NCBI GenBank assembly: GCA_964608615.1 | Contig: CAZSQG010000007.1 | Coordinates: 1-64,000 of the forward strand | Direction of reading: 5' to 3' | Origin: CALEUX01 sp964608615 | GTDB taxonomy: Bacteria > Bacteroidota > Bacteroidia > Bacteroidales > Marinilabiliaceae | DNA: 64,000 nt | Part shown: piece after piece, positions 35,066 to 44,953 of the stretch | Numbering within the stretch: position 1 is the first letter of the stretch | Layout of the letters: every line of letters starts with the position of its first letter | Notes under the pieces: generated by a model | The model's database searches: none | Told to the model about the DNA's origin: nothing | The model's input: the letters and a program-made list of their open reading frames with translations, nothing else | Translations under genes and position numbers: made by a program

Positions 35066-37330
35066 ATGAAAATTCTCCTTCTTTTGGTTACGTTTTTTTT
35101 GTTCTCAATAAATCTCTTTTCTCAGGTTGAGGGGTTGGAAAAGCGCCCTAAAATTGGATTGGTTCTGAGTGGAGGAGGAGCCAAAGGTCTTGCTCATATT
35201 GGCGTTTTAAAGGTTTTGGAAGAAGCGGGAATAAGACCTGATTATATCACCGGAACAAGCATGGGCAGTATTGTGGGGGGCCTGTATTCAATTGGCTATT
35301 CGGCTCACGAGCTAGATTCCTTTGTTAGGAGGCTTAACTGGGATCATCTGCTCTCAGATGCAATCCCTCTTAGAGATGTAATGCCAGAAGAGAAATTTGA
35401 CTATCAACGGTTTCATGTGGAATTGGATTATACAAAGGAAGGATTTAAAATGCCGGCTGGGTTTATAGAAGGTAATATTATTTATGAGTTATTATCAAGA
35501 ATGTCAATGCGGGTGGCTGGCATCAATTCTTTCGATGACTATCCTATTCCTTTTCGGTGTGTTTCAGCTGATTTACTGTCGGGTAAGCGTTATATTTTTA
35601 AAGAAGGAGATTTTGCAACGGCTTTAAGAGCCAGTATGTCAATACCATCAGCTTTTGCACCGGTTAAAGTTGACAGTGCTTTACTTGTTGATGGGGGTGT
35701 TCTGGATAACTTTCCTGTTTTACTCTGCAAGGAAATGGGGGCCGACATAATAATTGGAGTAAATGTTGGTTCAACTGAATCTTTGAATGTTAATAGTTTT
35801 TCTCTTCCAACTGATGTTTTAATGGCCACGGCAACCCTTTCCAGTCATATTGCTGGCCTACAGGCATTACCTTATGTTGATTTACTGATTTCACCCGATT
35901 TGAAATTATTCAATTTGATGAGTTTTCTTGATGCAGAAAGTATTATTGATGCTGGAGAACTTGCTGCACGACAGAAATTGACAGATCTGAAAAAGCTTTC
36001 TCAATCAATTGATTCTGCAGGGCTAAAGCAAGCTAAGGTAATTAATGTGCAGCCACTTAAGGTGAAAATTTGTCAGATTAGGGTAAATGGTCTTGAACGT
36101 ACTAACCAACGTTTTTTTATGGGTAATCTTAAAATTGAACCCGGAGATGAAGTTACTCCGGAAGACTTGGGGAAAGGAGTGAGAAGACTGATTGGAACAC
36201 GTTATTATTCCTCGGTGTATTATAAACTTTTGCCTCTTCGTGATGGTTATATGCTTGATATTAATGCAAATGAAGCAGAGCAGCGTAGGTTAAAATTCTC
36301 AGTCCACTATGACAACGAATACAGGGCCGGGTTGGTGACCAATTTAACCTTACGAAATATTATTGCCCGGGGAAACAGGCTTTCAACTACAATTGATATT
36401 TCAGAGAATCCCAGGCTCAACACTTCAATTATAAACTATATTGGCGAGAGACAACGAACAGCCTCAAGGATCGAGTTTGTTGCTGAGAACAATAAACTTC
36501 CATATTATTTATCGGATGGATCGCTTTATGGTACATTCAAACATAATTACCTCAGTCTGTCAGCCGGTTTCATGTATTCGATAGGAACCAGTTGGGAGCT
36601 TAATTCATCTTTGATGTTGGAGCGGTCGGTCTTTAAACAAAAAAGTGGATTTAATGAAATTTTTGATACTGGGATTTCCCGATTTGGCAATCGTTATTTA
36701 ACAGCGAATTTTACGGCCAATCGAAACACCTTTAATCGACGGTTTTTTCCCACAAGGGGAGGTTCTCTGGAGTTTCGTTATAAGTTTTATTTTGATATAG
36801 ACGAGGTTTATAGTGGGAGCCTTACAGGATATGATGTGGTTGCCGAAAGGATTCAAAATGATGAAAGTTCTGTTTTTTCTGTTTATGCGGGATTTGAACA
36901 TTTGTTTTCTTTATGGCGCCGGGTTGTTATTACGGTAAGCGGGAAAGGCGGTTTTGACAGCCGACCTTTGCCTTCCTCCGGATTGCAGTTTATGGGTGGA
37001 ATGCCATACACGAACCGCTCTTATGATATCAGCTTTGTGGGTCTCCTTCCTCGTGAACGACAGGTTGATGACTTTGGTATGGTGGGTGTTAAAACACGGT
37101 TTCGTTTTTTTAAGAAAATGCACTCCACTGCCATTGTTAATTTGGTGCATTCGATTAACCCAAACGAAAATCTGGTTAATCCGTTTTTATTAAAGCCTAA
37201 AGAAAATATTTGGGGTTATGGATTGATGTTTGAATACGACAGCCTTCTGGGGCCTGTTCAGGGTGGAATGGGCCGTAATTCCAGCGACGGTCGTTTTAGA
37301 TGGTATCTGGGGCTGGGTTATGCTTTTTGA
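35066..37330 (+). CDS. Patatin-like phospholipase with POTRA and BamA-type barrel (type Vd autotransporter-like)
   Basis: A 754-residue outer-membrane protein with signal peptide (about 1-20). The patatin domain carries the oxyanion loop SGGGAKG, nucleophile Ser65 in GTSMG and catalytic Asp near 209 in VDGGVLDNFP. A POTRA-like domain (about 325-400, QIRVNGLERTNQRFF, GTRYYSSVYYKL) precedes a 16-strand surface-antigen/BamA barrel that ends LGLGYAF. This is the architecture of type Vd autotransporters such as PlpD and FplA. It should hydrolyse phospholipid acyl chains. The stop lies 3 bp from the convergent aroK. Confidence 0.92.
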   Translation: MKILLLLVTFFLFSINLFSQVEGLEKRPKIGLVLSGGGAKGLAHIGVLKVLEEAGIRPDYITGTSMGSIVGGLYSIGYSAHELDSFVRRLNWDHLLSDAIPLRDVMPEEKFDYQRFHVELDYTKEGFKMPAGFIEGNIIYELLSRMSMRVAGINSFDDYPIPFRCVSADLLSGKRYIFKEGDFATALRASMSIPSAFAPVKVDSALLVDGGVLDNFPVLLCKEMGADIIIGVNVGSTESLNVNSFSLPTDVLMATATLSSHIAGLQALPYVDLLISPDLKLFNLMSFLDAESIIDAGELAARQKLTDLKKLSQSIDSAGLKQAKVINVQPLKVKICQIRVNGLERTNQRFFMGNLKIEPGDEVTPEDLGKGVRRLIGTRYYSSVYYKLLPLRDGYMLDINANEAEQRRLKFSVHYDNEYRAGLVTNLTLRNIIARGNRLSTTIDISENPRLNTSIINYIGERQRTASRIEFVAENNKLPYYLSDGSLYGTFKHNYLSLSAGFMYSIGTSWELNSSLMLERSVFKQKSGFNEIFDTGISRFGNRYLTANFTANRNTFNRRFFPTRGGSLEFRYKFYFDIDEVYSGSLTGYDVVAERIQNDESSVFSVYAGFEHLFSLWRRVVITVSGKGGFDSRPLPSSGLQFMGGMPYTNRSYDISFVGLLPRERQVDDFGMVGVKTRFRFFKKMHSTAIVNLVHSINPNENLVNPFLLKPKENIWGYGLMFEYDSLLGPVQGGMGRNSSDGRFRWYLGLGYAF

Positions 37331-37333
37331 TAA

Positions 37334-37843
37334 TCATTGATATAGTTTGATAATGCGAAGATATGGCTCAATGCTTGTTGCAGAGGCATCGGCAACCACT
37401 GATGCCTGACAATAGAATGATTCGCGTTCCTCAAGTTTCTTTTCGATATATAGCAGTAATTCTGCATCACTTTTGTCAGCTATAAGCGGTCGTGTTTTAC
37501 GTGCTGGCAATAACCGTTGAAGTAAGCTTTCCGGACTAAGTTTCAGATACATGGTTAGTCCTGCCTGCTTCATGTTTTCCATATTGTTGAAAAAACAAGG
37601 AACGCCTCCTCCGGTTGCTATAACCACATTATCCATTTTTGAAACTTCTTCGAGCGCTTGTTGTTCCATAAGCCGAAAAACGCTCTCTCCATCACGGCTG
37701 AAAATTTCAGATACCAAAAATCCCTGTTTATCCTCAATGTATGTGTCAAGGTCAATAAACTTCCATTTAAGGGCATTTGCCAAATTACGTCCAACAGTTG
37801 ATTTGCCGGATCCCATAAATCCAATGAGAAAAATGCGTTTCAT
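37334..37843 (-). CDS. aroK: Shikimate kinase
   Basis: A 169-residue P-loop kinase of the shikimate pathway. The ATG at 37843 (MKRIFLIGFMGSGKSTVG) is chosen; the open frame upstream adds 27 residues with no family counterpart. Walker A GFMGSGKST, the shikimate-binding DLDTYIE and GGGVPCF, and the LID arginine region PARKTRPLI are all visible. It phosphorylates shikimate with ATP on the way to chorismate. It converges with the patatin gene and is monocistronic. Confidence 0.95.
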   Translation of the reverse strand: MKRIFLIGFMGSGKSTVGRNLANALKWKFIDLDTYIEDKQGFLVSEIFSRDGESVFRLMEQQALEEVSKMDNVVIATGGGVPCFFNNMENMKQAGLTMYLKLSPESLLQRLLPARKTRPLIADKSDAELLLYIEKKLEERESFYCQASVVADASATSIEPYLRIIKLYQ

Positions 37844-37968
37844 GCGATTGTTTGAGATGAAAATGTTTAAAGGTTGTATATCAATGATTGAAGCAAGGCG
37901 ATATAAATATTTAAGCCATAACAATATGATTCTTTGTAACTATTCAAGTACTTGAAAAAGTTATATAT

Positions 37969-38085
37969 CCCTAAAAATTCTGCCGTCGGCAGAATTTTTA
38001 GGGCGGAGTTGGTTACGTAGTAAATACCATGGGCTTAATCCATGGCTACTAATATTTAGCTACTTCGAGGCCTAGAATCCAACTC
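37969..38085. repeat. REP-like compound palindromic element
   Basis: Two adjacent palindromes. The first, 37969-38003, has perfect 17-bp arms (CCCTAAAAATTCTGCCG and its complement) around a single T. The second, 38006-38085, is nested: GAGTTGG (38006) with CCAACTC (38085), then GTAG-TAAATA with TATTTA-G-CTAC, then CCATGG-GCTTAAT-CCATGG at the tip. No U-tract follows. The form recalls REP/BIME elements mobilised by RAYT (IS200-like) transposases; none is in the window, so the origin is inferred. Confidence 0.7.
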
Positions 38086-38110
38086 TTATTCGCATTAACT
38101 ACAATTATGC

Positions 38111-40738
38111 CTAAAAAATTGACATCTGTCCATCCGTTTCATCGCTATCGATAATAGGTTTGTCAGAGGTTTCTTTTTCGGGTTCTGGTTGTTTTATCTC
38201 TGGCTTTATTAGTGGTTCCAGTTCTTTAACTTTTGCTACCTGGTAGGTTGTCATTCGTTTGCCCTTAGCCTTGTATCCTCTTACCCCAATAAAATCGGCC
38301 ACTTCAACAATCATTTTCTCTCTGTCTTTATCCTCTCCACCAAATTTGACTTCCAGTCTTGGGTAATCAACACGTGTCATTTGTACTAAGTAAGAATCCG
38401 GGTGATCCCCGATAAATCGTTGAGACTTAACAGAAGCCTCAATCTGAAAACGCTTGATGTAATAGTATTGCTGCTCAGCATCGTAATAAACAGCCGACCA
38501 AACTATATCGGGATTGAATTTTTCTATGTAAAGGATATTATCCTTATAATGATTACTAAGATCAAAAGTGGTATTGTAAAACGAACCATTACTGTCGACA
38601 ACCAGGATTTGTTCATCATTGTGAAATTCACCCAAATAGGTGCCGCGACTATCGGTGTTCAGGCGCAATACTTCAGGTTCGAACCATATTTTACGACCAC
38701 CCAGAGTGGAGTCGCCTTTGCGCTTTAGTGCAACTTTATGTACATCCTGTTTGGAAAGTATATTGCCTCTGGCGCTTCTGCCTTTAATCGTAAGCTCTGC
38801 CATGTCGAACTCAAAAATAAGGTTGCGAATACGTGGCTTTGGTTTAAGGGCTACGCGTAATACCTCAGCTTCACCATTAGGGTTTGCACTGAAATACAAT
38901 ACATCTGAGCCTTCGGTACCTTGAGTTATATCGTAATCCTTATCGCGTGTAATACCGGTTACAGCAAAACGTTTAACATAGGTTGAGCCAATTTTTCCAT
39001 CGCGATAAACAGCATTGTAAATGGTGCGCTCGTCATTTTTACGGAAAACGGCCACATGAATGATGTTTTTACCCACATAGGCTTTTTCCTGAACTTTTGT
39101 AATAATGTAATGACCATTTTTGTAAAACAGAATGATATCGTCAATGTCGGAACAGTCACAAATATATTCATCTTTACGAAGGCCCGTACCAATAAAACCT
39201 TCGTCGCGATTAATGTAAAGTTTTTCATTTTTAACCACAACTTTGGTGGCTTCAATGTTTTCGAAGTTACGTAATTCGGTTTTACGAGTAAATTTAGGGC
39301 CGAATAACTTCTTAAGCCTTTTGTAATAGTCAATAGAATAAGGTATAATATTTTGCAGGTTATATTCAACCTGTTCCATCTCCTCTTCTAATGAAGCTAT
39401 GTATTCATCGGCTTTTTTTGCATCAAAGCGAGAAATCCGTTTGATTTTTATTTCGGTAAGTTTGATTATATCATCACGTGAAACCTCACGCCTAAGCAGT
39501 TTTTTAAATGGTTCCAAACCATGATCAATAGTTTGAATAATAGCTTCATATGTTTCGCAGTCTTCTATTCGCTGGTAAATTTTATTTTCAATAAAGATTT
39601 TTTCCAGTGATGCAAAGTGCCAGGATTCTTCAATTTCTTCTTTCTGAATCTCCAGTTCTCGTGTAAGCAGATGAACAGTTTGGTCGGTATTGGATTTCAG
39701 AATTTCAGTAACACCTATAAAACAGGGTCTGTTGTCGCGTATTACACAGGCATTTGGCGATATTGACAATTCACAATCGGTGAATGCGTAGAGTGCGTCA
39801 ATGGTTTTATCAGGCGATGTTCCGGGAAACAGATGTACCAAAATCTCAACATCTTGAGCAGTATTGTCATCTACTTTGCGGATTTTTATTTTTCCTTTTT
39901 CAACAGCTTTTAGGATTGATTCAATAAGGGTTGAGGTGTTTTTACCAAAGGGTATATCTGAAATAATCAGTGTTTTGGCATCGAGTTTACTTATTTTGGC
40001 TCTCACTTTAACAGCTCCGCCGCGTATCCCATCGTTATAACGCGATACATCCATCATTCCACCAGTTGGGAAATCTGGAAACAACTCAAAATCTTGTTCT
40101 TTTAAGTGAGCAATGGAAGCATCTATCAACTCGTTAAAGTTATGGGGCAGAATTTTTGATGCTAAACCAACAGCAATTCCTTCAACTCCCTGAGCCAACA
40201 GAAGTGGAAATTTTACCGGAAGGGTTATGGGTTCCTTGTTTCTACCATCGTATGTTGGTTTCCAAATAGTGGTTTTAGGATTAAAAACAACCTCAAGGGC
40301 AAATTTAGTGAGACGGGCTTCAATATAACGTGGAGCTGCAGCGCCATCACCGGTAAAAATATTACCCCAGTTTCCCTGAGTGTCAATAAGGAGTTCTTTT
40401 TGACCTAGTTGTACCATTGCGTCGCCAATGGAGGCATCACCGTGCGGGTGATACTGCATGGTAAAACCAATAACGTTGGCTACTTTATTATAACGGCCGT
40501 CTTCCAGACGACGCATGGCAAACAAAATTCGGCGCTGAACCGGTTTAAAACCATCATTAATGTGTGGAACGGCCCTCTCGAGTATTACATATGAAGCGTA
40601 ATCGAGAAACCATGTGCGAAACATTCCCTGAAGAGGAGTAATCTTAGGGACATCAGTAAAAGAGTCAGGTTGTTTGCCTTCATTGTTCTCTGTTGGCATC
40701 ACTTCTTCGTATTCTTCAAAAATATCGTCGTTCTCCAT
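38111..40738 (-). CDS. parC: DNA topoisomerase IV subunit A
   Basis: An 875-residue type IIA topoisomerase A subunit. The catalytic tyrosine is Tyr138 in AAPRYIEARL; the quinolone-region motif is YHPHGDASIGDAMV. A coiled-coil gate follows, and the C-terminal domain is a beta-pinwheel with acidic tail (PEPEKETSDKPIIDSDET). It lacks the GyrA-box repeats and pairs with the gene just upstream, so ParC rather than GyrA. It decatenates daughter chromosomes. About 127 bp separate it from parE on the same strand. Confidence 0.93.
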   Translation of the reverse strand: MENDDIFEEYEEVMPTENNEGKQPDSFTDVPKITPLQGMFRTWFLDYASYVILERAVPHINDGFKPVQRRILFAMRRLEDGRYNKVANVIGFTMQYHPHGDASIGDAMVQLGQKELLIDTQGNWGNIFTGDGAAAPRYIEARLTKFALEVVFNPKTTIWKPTYDGRNKEPITLPVKFPLLLAQGVEGIAVGLASKILPHNFNELIDASIAHLKEQDFELFPDFPTGGMMDVSRYNDGIRGGAVKVRAKISKLDAKTLIISDIPFGKNTSTLIESILKAVEKGKIKIRKVDDNTAQDVEILVHLFPGTSPDKTIDALYAFTDCELSISPNACVIRDNRPCFIGVTEILKSNTDQTVHLLTRELEIQKEEIEESWHFASLEKIFIENKIYQRIEDCETYEAIIQTIDHGLEPFKKLLRREVSRDDIIKLTEIKIKRISRFDAKKADEYIASLEEEMEQVEYNLQNIIPYSIDYYKRLKKLFGPKFTRKTELRNFENIEATKVVVKNEKLYINRDEGFIGTGLRKDEYICDCSDIDDIILFYKNGHYIITKVQEKAYVGKNIIHVAVFRKNDERTIYNAVYRDGKIGSTYVKRFAVTGITRDKDYDITQGTEGSDVLYFSANPNGEAEVLRVALKPKPRIRNLIFEFDMAELTIKGRSARGNILSKQDVHKVALKRKGDSTLGGRKIWFEPEVLRLNTDSRGTYLGEFHNDEQILVVDSNGSFYNTTFDLSNHYKDNILYIEKFNPDIVWSAVYYDAEQQYYYIKRFQIEASVKSQRFIGDHPDSYLVQMTRVDYPRLEVKFGGEDKDREKMIVEVADFIGVRGYKAKGKRMTTYQVAKVKELEPLIKPEIKQPEPEKETSDKPIIDSDETDGQMSIF

Positions 40739-40865
40739 GTTGTTCTATTTCTATCACTTATAATAGATGGCCAGATATGAACTAATTGTATTTAAGATGT
40801 AGGACAGAATTACTCTATTAATGAATTATCGTATATCTGGTTTACTAGCATCAAAACATCTTATT

Positions 40866-42698
40866 TTATAGCATCTCCTCGTCTACCGTAAGGTTATTAA
40901 TGATAAAATTTTGCCTCTCAGGTGTGTTTTTGCCCATGTAAAAATCAAGAAGTTCCTTGGCTGCATCTTCTTTTTTCATCCTAACCTGATCTAATCTTAT
41001 ATCTTTACCAATGAAGTGTTTAAATTCATCAGGTGATATTTCACCTAAACCTTTAAATCGTGTTATTTCAGGATTTGGGGAGAGATCTTTTATTGCTTTA
41101 GCGCTTTCCTCTTCTGAGTAACAATACTTGGTGTGTTTTTTATTTCGAACCCTGAATAGCGGTGTCTGTAGAATGTAAAGGTGACCGTTTTTAACCAATT
41201 CCGGAAAAAACTGAAGAAAAAATGTGATGATAAGTAAACGGATGTGCATCCCATCAACATCGGCATCGGTAGCAATAATTACATGGTTGTAACGAAGTGC
41301 TTCCAGACCTTCTTCAATGTTGAGAGCTGCTTGTAAAAGGTTAAACTCTTCATTTTCGTAAACCACCTTACGTGTTAATCCGTGCGTGTTGAGAGGCTTA
41401 CCCCTTAAGCTGAAAACCGCCTGGGAAGTAACATCTCTCGATTTGGTGATGGAGCCGCTGGCCGAATCGCCCTCCGTAATAAAAATGGATGATTCTAATT
41501 TTCGCTCATCAGTTGAATTATAATGTATGCGGCAATCGCGCAGTTTTTTATTATGCAGGTTTACTTTTTTTGCACGATCTTTTGCTAACTTCTGAATTCC
41601 TGAAATGGCTTTTCTTTCTTTTTCTGATTCCAGGATTTTTCTATAAATAGCTTCTGATATATTGGAGTTTTTATGAAGAAAATTATCCAGTTGTTGCTTT
41701 ATGAAATCGTTAATATAATTTCGAACTGAAGCACCATTTGGAGCCATATCCTTGGATCCAAGTTTGGTTTTGGTCTGCGACTCAAAAACAGGCTCTTCAA
41801 TTTTTATGCTTATTGCCGCTACAATACCCTGGCGAATATCAGATACATCAAAGTTTTTGTTGTAGTATTCCCGAATGGTTTTTACAAACGATTCGCGAAA
41901 AGCAATCAGATGTGTTCCTCCCTGTGTAGTGTGTTGACCATTCACAAATGTATAATACTCTTCTCCGTATTGTGTTGTATGTGTAAATGCAATTTCTATA
42001 TCGGGGTCTTTTAGATGAATAAACGGGTATAGCCCGGTTTCGGTCATCTTGTCGTCAAGTAGGTCGAGCAATCCATTTTTACTTTGGAAAACTTTATCGT
42101 TAAAATGAATGGCCAGACCGGCATTCAGGTATGTATAGTTCCTAAGGAGGTCCTCAATAAATTCATCCTTGAAAACAAATTCCTCAAAAATTAATGGATC
42201 GGGTCGAAATTCTATTAATGTCCCATTATGTTGTGTTGAAGCTGAAACAGGTAAATCTTCCACAATTTCACCGCGGCAAAAAGTAACTTTCTTAACTTCT
42301 CCTTCTCTGAATGCCTGAACACAAAAATCAATTGACAAAGCATTAACAGCTTTTACACCAACCCCGTTCAAACCTACAGATTTCTTGAACACTTTGCTGT
42401 CGTATTTTGCACCGGTATTCATTTTTGAAACCACGTCAATAACTTTGCCCAGGGGAATACCGCGCCCATAATCGCGCACTCTTACCACTCCATCGCGAAG
42501 GATTATTTCAATCTTTTTCCCGAACCCCATCATGTATTCATCAATGGAGTTGTCCATTACTTCTTTCAATAACACATAAATCCCATCATCGGCATAGGTT
42601 CCATCGCCTAGTTTCCCGATATACATTCCTGGGCGTCGACGGATATGTTCTTTCCAGTCAAGTGTTTGTATTGTATCTTCCGAATAATTCTGAATCAT
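40866..42698 (-). CDS. parE: DNA topoisomerase IV subunit B
   Basis: A 610-residue GHKL ATPase subunit. Features in order: RRRPGMYIGKLGDG, the ATP site VMDNSIDEY and DYGRGIPLG, VGLNGVGVKAVNALS, then the Toprim motifs TEGDSASGS and DADVDGMHIR and the terminal FKGLGEISPDEF. Its length and close relation with the ParC gene on the same strand make it ParE. TATATTTG on the minus strand (42794-42787) is a possible -7 element. Confidence 0.94.
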   Translation of the reverse strand: MIQNYSEDTIQTLDWKEHIRRRPGMYIGKLGDGTYADDGIYVLLKEVMDNSIDEYMMGFGKKIEIILRDGVVRVRDYGRGIPLGKVIDVVSKMNTGAKYDSKVFKKSVGLNGVGVKAVNALSIDFCVQAFREGEVKKVTFCRGEIVEDLPVSASTQHNGTLIEFRPDPLIFEEFVFKDEFIEDLLRNYTYLNAGLAIHFNDKVFQSKNGLLDLLDDKMTETGLYPFIHLKDPDIEIAFTHTTQYGEEYYTFVNGQHTTQGGTHLIAFRESFVKTIREYYNKNFDVSDIRQGIVAAISIKIEEPVFESQTKTKLGSKDMAPNGASVRNYINDFIKQQLDNFLHKNSNISEAIYRKILESEKERKAISGIQKLAKDRAKKVNLHNKKLRDCRIHYNSTDERKLESSIFITEGDSASGSITKSRDVTSQAVFSLRGKPLNTHGLTRKVVYENEEFNLLQAALNIEEGLEALRYNHVIIATDADVDGMHIRLLIITFFLQFFPELVKNGHLYILQTPLFRVRNKKHTKYCYSEEESAKAIKDLSPNPEITRFKGLGEISPDEFKHFIGKDIRLDQVRMKKEDAAKELLDFYMGKNTPERQNFIINNLTVDEEML

Positions 42699-43345
42699 CT
42701 TTTTCGTATGATTTTACTGGTAATAATAGCGATTTCTAAAGGTTAATAAAAATTACGCGGGTTAAAAGGGCACAAAAAATATCTTTCAAATATAGCGAAA
42801 AGGTAAAAGTTGTGTTCCATTGTTTTTTAAATGAAAAATTAAAACACAGTTAATCAGTGGCATATATTTTTTTGTTTTTTTTAATTTCTAAATCAGAAAG
42901 ATTTGTCCTCTAATAATAATGATTCATCCTCCTGATTAGAATGTGAATGGGGTGATTTTGATATTAAAGATCACTATTTAGAGTTAGCATAGTTGAAATT
43001 ACTGAGCCTGGGATACCTAAAAGCAAATCATATAATAGTAATTAAGGGTATAATGATCCAATGAGTTGTAAGGTTCTTAAGGTGTTGCAAAAATAGAGTC
43101 AAGTTTATAGAATTATTTATCCCTGCCCAATTTTTTAATCCTAGAGGCAGATTCTAATATACAAGTGAGGAATTTGCCTTTTTGGATTTAAATTATCTAT
43201 CTATGGTCTTTGAGTATCCCGGAACTGTATTTACTTATTCAAAACTTTTTCTTAACTTTTGGTGTGATGAGTTGATTCTTAGTCTACTGGTGTAGTGTTA
43301 GTTGCTCCAGTAATCCTTTAGCCTGTTTTGATCTTAATTTGTTTT
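42699..43345. other. Intergenic region between divergent parE and araA
   Basis: About 650 bp with no open frame of interest and low complexity; apart from the parE promoter candidate at its left end and the araA control region at its right end, I see nothing in it. Confidence 0.4.
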
Positions 43346-43376
43346 TTTGTCACTTTAAAAGTATTTATTACTTTTA
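43346..43376 (+). promoter_or_regulatory. Candidate araA promoter
   Basis: TTTG at 43346-43349, 19 nt spacer, then TACTTTTA at 43369-43376, one base from the TAnnTTTG consensus. A start near 43382 would leave a leader of about 67 nt. Confidence 0.55.
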
Positions 43377-43379
43377 AAG
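43353..43379. promoter_or_regulatory. Palindromic operator of the arabinose operon
   Basis: Perfect 11-bp inverted repeat, CTTTAAAAGTA (43353-43363) and TACTTTTAAAG (43369-43379), separated by TTTAT. The right arm covers the predicted -7 element, so a bound dimer would block RNA polymerase. A further half-site TACTTTTA occurs near 43394. In Bacteroides arabinose genes are controlled by a Nudix-family AraR; no such gene is in the window and the link is inferred. Confidence 0.65.
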
Positions 43380-43448
43380 ATGAAAATATTGTTACTTTTA
43401 TATAAATTTAAGTTTAAAACAACTGAACTATATTAAAACGATAAGATT

Positions 43449-44945
43449 ATGCTAAAACAATTTGAAGTTTGGTTTGTAACAGGAGCTCAACTCCTATACG
43501 GTGGCGATGCTGTTGTTGCAGTTGATAGTCACTCAAACGAAATGGTAGCAGGTTTGAATGCCTCAGGTAATCTTCCTGTAAAGGTAGTTTACAAAGGAAC
43601 AGTTAACTCCTCTAAAGAGGTAACTGCAACAATGAAAGCAGCAAATAATGATGATAAGTGTATTGGTATTATTACATGGATGCATACATTTTCACCTGCA
43701 AAAATGTGGATTCACGGTTTGCAGGAACTACGCAAACCCTTGCTCCACTTTCACACACAATATAACAAGGAAATTCCCTGGGCAACAATGGATATGGATT
43801 TCATGAATCTAAACCAAAGTGCTCATGGCGATCGTGAATTTGGCCATATTACTGCACGTATGCATAAACCTCGCAAAATTGTTGTGGGTCACTGGCAGGA
43901 TACTACGGCTCAGGCTAAAATTGCTATATGGATGCGTGTTGCTGCTGCCTGGGCTGATGCTCAGGATATGCGAATTATTCGTTTTGGCGACCAAATGAAT
44001 AACGTAGCTGTTACCGATGGAGATAAGGTTGACGCTGAAATTGTTTTAGGTTACCATGTTGATTACTGCCCAATTGCGGAATTGGTAGCTTATCAGGACA
44101 AAGTCTCGGATGCTGAAATAGCCACTTTGATGAAAACTTACGAGGCCGAGTATGATTTTGCTGCTGATTGTAAAGAAGGGGGAAGGAACCGAGGTCAGGT
44201 TATTAACGCTGCCCGTATTGAAATTGCCTTACGCAAATTTTTGAAAGATAAAGGTGCGAAAGCATTTACTACAAATTTTGATGATTTAGCTGCAGTTGAT
44301 CAACTTCCGGGACTTGCATCACAACGCTTGATGGCCGAAGGTTATGGATTTGGGGCTGAAGGCGACTGGAAAACGGCAGCATTATTTCGAACAATGTGGT
44401 TCATGAGTCAGGGGATGCCAAAAGGTTGCTCATTTCTGGAAGATTATACTTTAAATTTCGATGGAGAAAAGAGTTCAATACTTCAAGCTCACATGCTAGA
44501 AGTATGTCCTTTGATTGCAGAAGCAAAACCAAAAATGGAAGTTCACCCCTTGGGTATAGGAGGCAAGAACGATCCGGCTCGTTTGGTCTTTACCAGCAAG
44601 CCGGGTGAGGGTGTTGCTGCTACTATTATTGATATGGGTAATCGTTTCCGTATGATCGTTAATGTGGTTGATTGTATAAATTCCAAAGAGCTTCCTAAAC
44701 TTCCTGTTGCCAGTGCATTGTGGATTCCACAACCAACCTTTGAGATTGGTGCTGGTGCATGGATTTTGGCAGGAGGAACTCATCATAGCAGTTTCTCGTA
44801 CGACCTAACTCTTGAATATTTGGAAGATTATGCTGAAATGGCAGGTGTTGAGCTTGTTGTTATTGATAAAGACACTACAATTCGTGAACTTAAAAAAGAA
44901 TTGCGCTGGAACGATTTGTTTTATATGTTTAATAAAAGATCTTAA
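43449..44945 (+). CDS. araA: L-arabinose isomerase
   Basis: A 498-residue enzyme that converts L-arabinose to L-ribulose with Mn2+. It opens FEVWFVTGAQLLYG, the classical AraA start, and contains MHTFSPAKMWI, FHTQYN, ATMDMDFMNLNQSAHGDREFGHI, the metal-ligand region YGFGAEGDWKTAALFR and EDYTLNF, and the late GGTHHSSFS. Length is typical. It is first in the operon; a palindromic operator and promoter precede it, and an intrinsic terminator follows 9 nt after its stop. Confidence 0.98.
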   Translation: MLKQFEVWFVTGAQLLYGGDAVVAVDSHSNEMVAGLNASGNLPVKVVYKGTVNSSKEVTATMKAANNDDKCIGIITWMHTFSPAKMWIHGLQELRKPLLHFHTQYNKEIPWATMDMDFMNLNQSAHGDREFGHITARMHKPRKIVVGHWQDTTAQAKIAIWMRVAAAWADAQDMRIIRFGDQMNNVAVTDGDKVDAEIVLGYHVDYCPIAELVAYQDKVSDAEIATLMKTYEAEYDFAADCKEGGRNRGQVINAARIEIALRKFLKDKGAKAFTTNFDDLAAVDQLPGLASQRLMAEGYGFGAEGDWKTAALFRTMWFMSQGMPKGCSFLEDYTLNFDGEKSSILQAHMLEVCPLIAEAKPKMEVHPLGIGGKNDPARLVFTSKPGEGVAATIIDMGNRFRMIVNVVDCINSKELPKLPVASALWIPQPTFEIGAGAWILAGGTHHSSFSYDLTLEYLEDYAEMAGVELVVIDKDTTIRELKKELRWNDLFYMFNKRS

Positions 44946-44953
44946 AATTTGAG

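Noticed and set aside
37551..37955. Plus-strand open frame of 134 codons opposite aroK
   Set aside because: It is antisense to the clearly coding shikimate kinase and has no family features.
38111..42698. GyrA/GyrB instead of ParC/ParE
   Set aside because: The A subunit lacks the GyrA-box type C-terminus and the B subunit is short with ParE-type motifs; gyrase is expected elsewhere.
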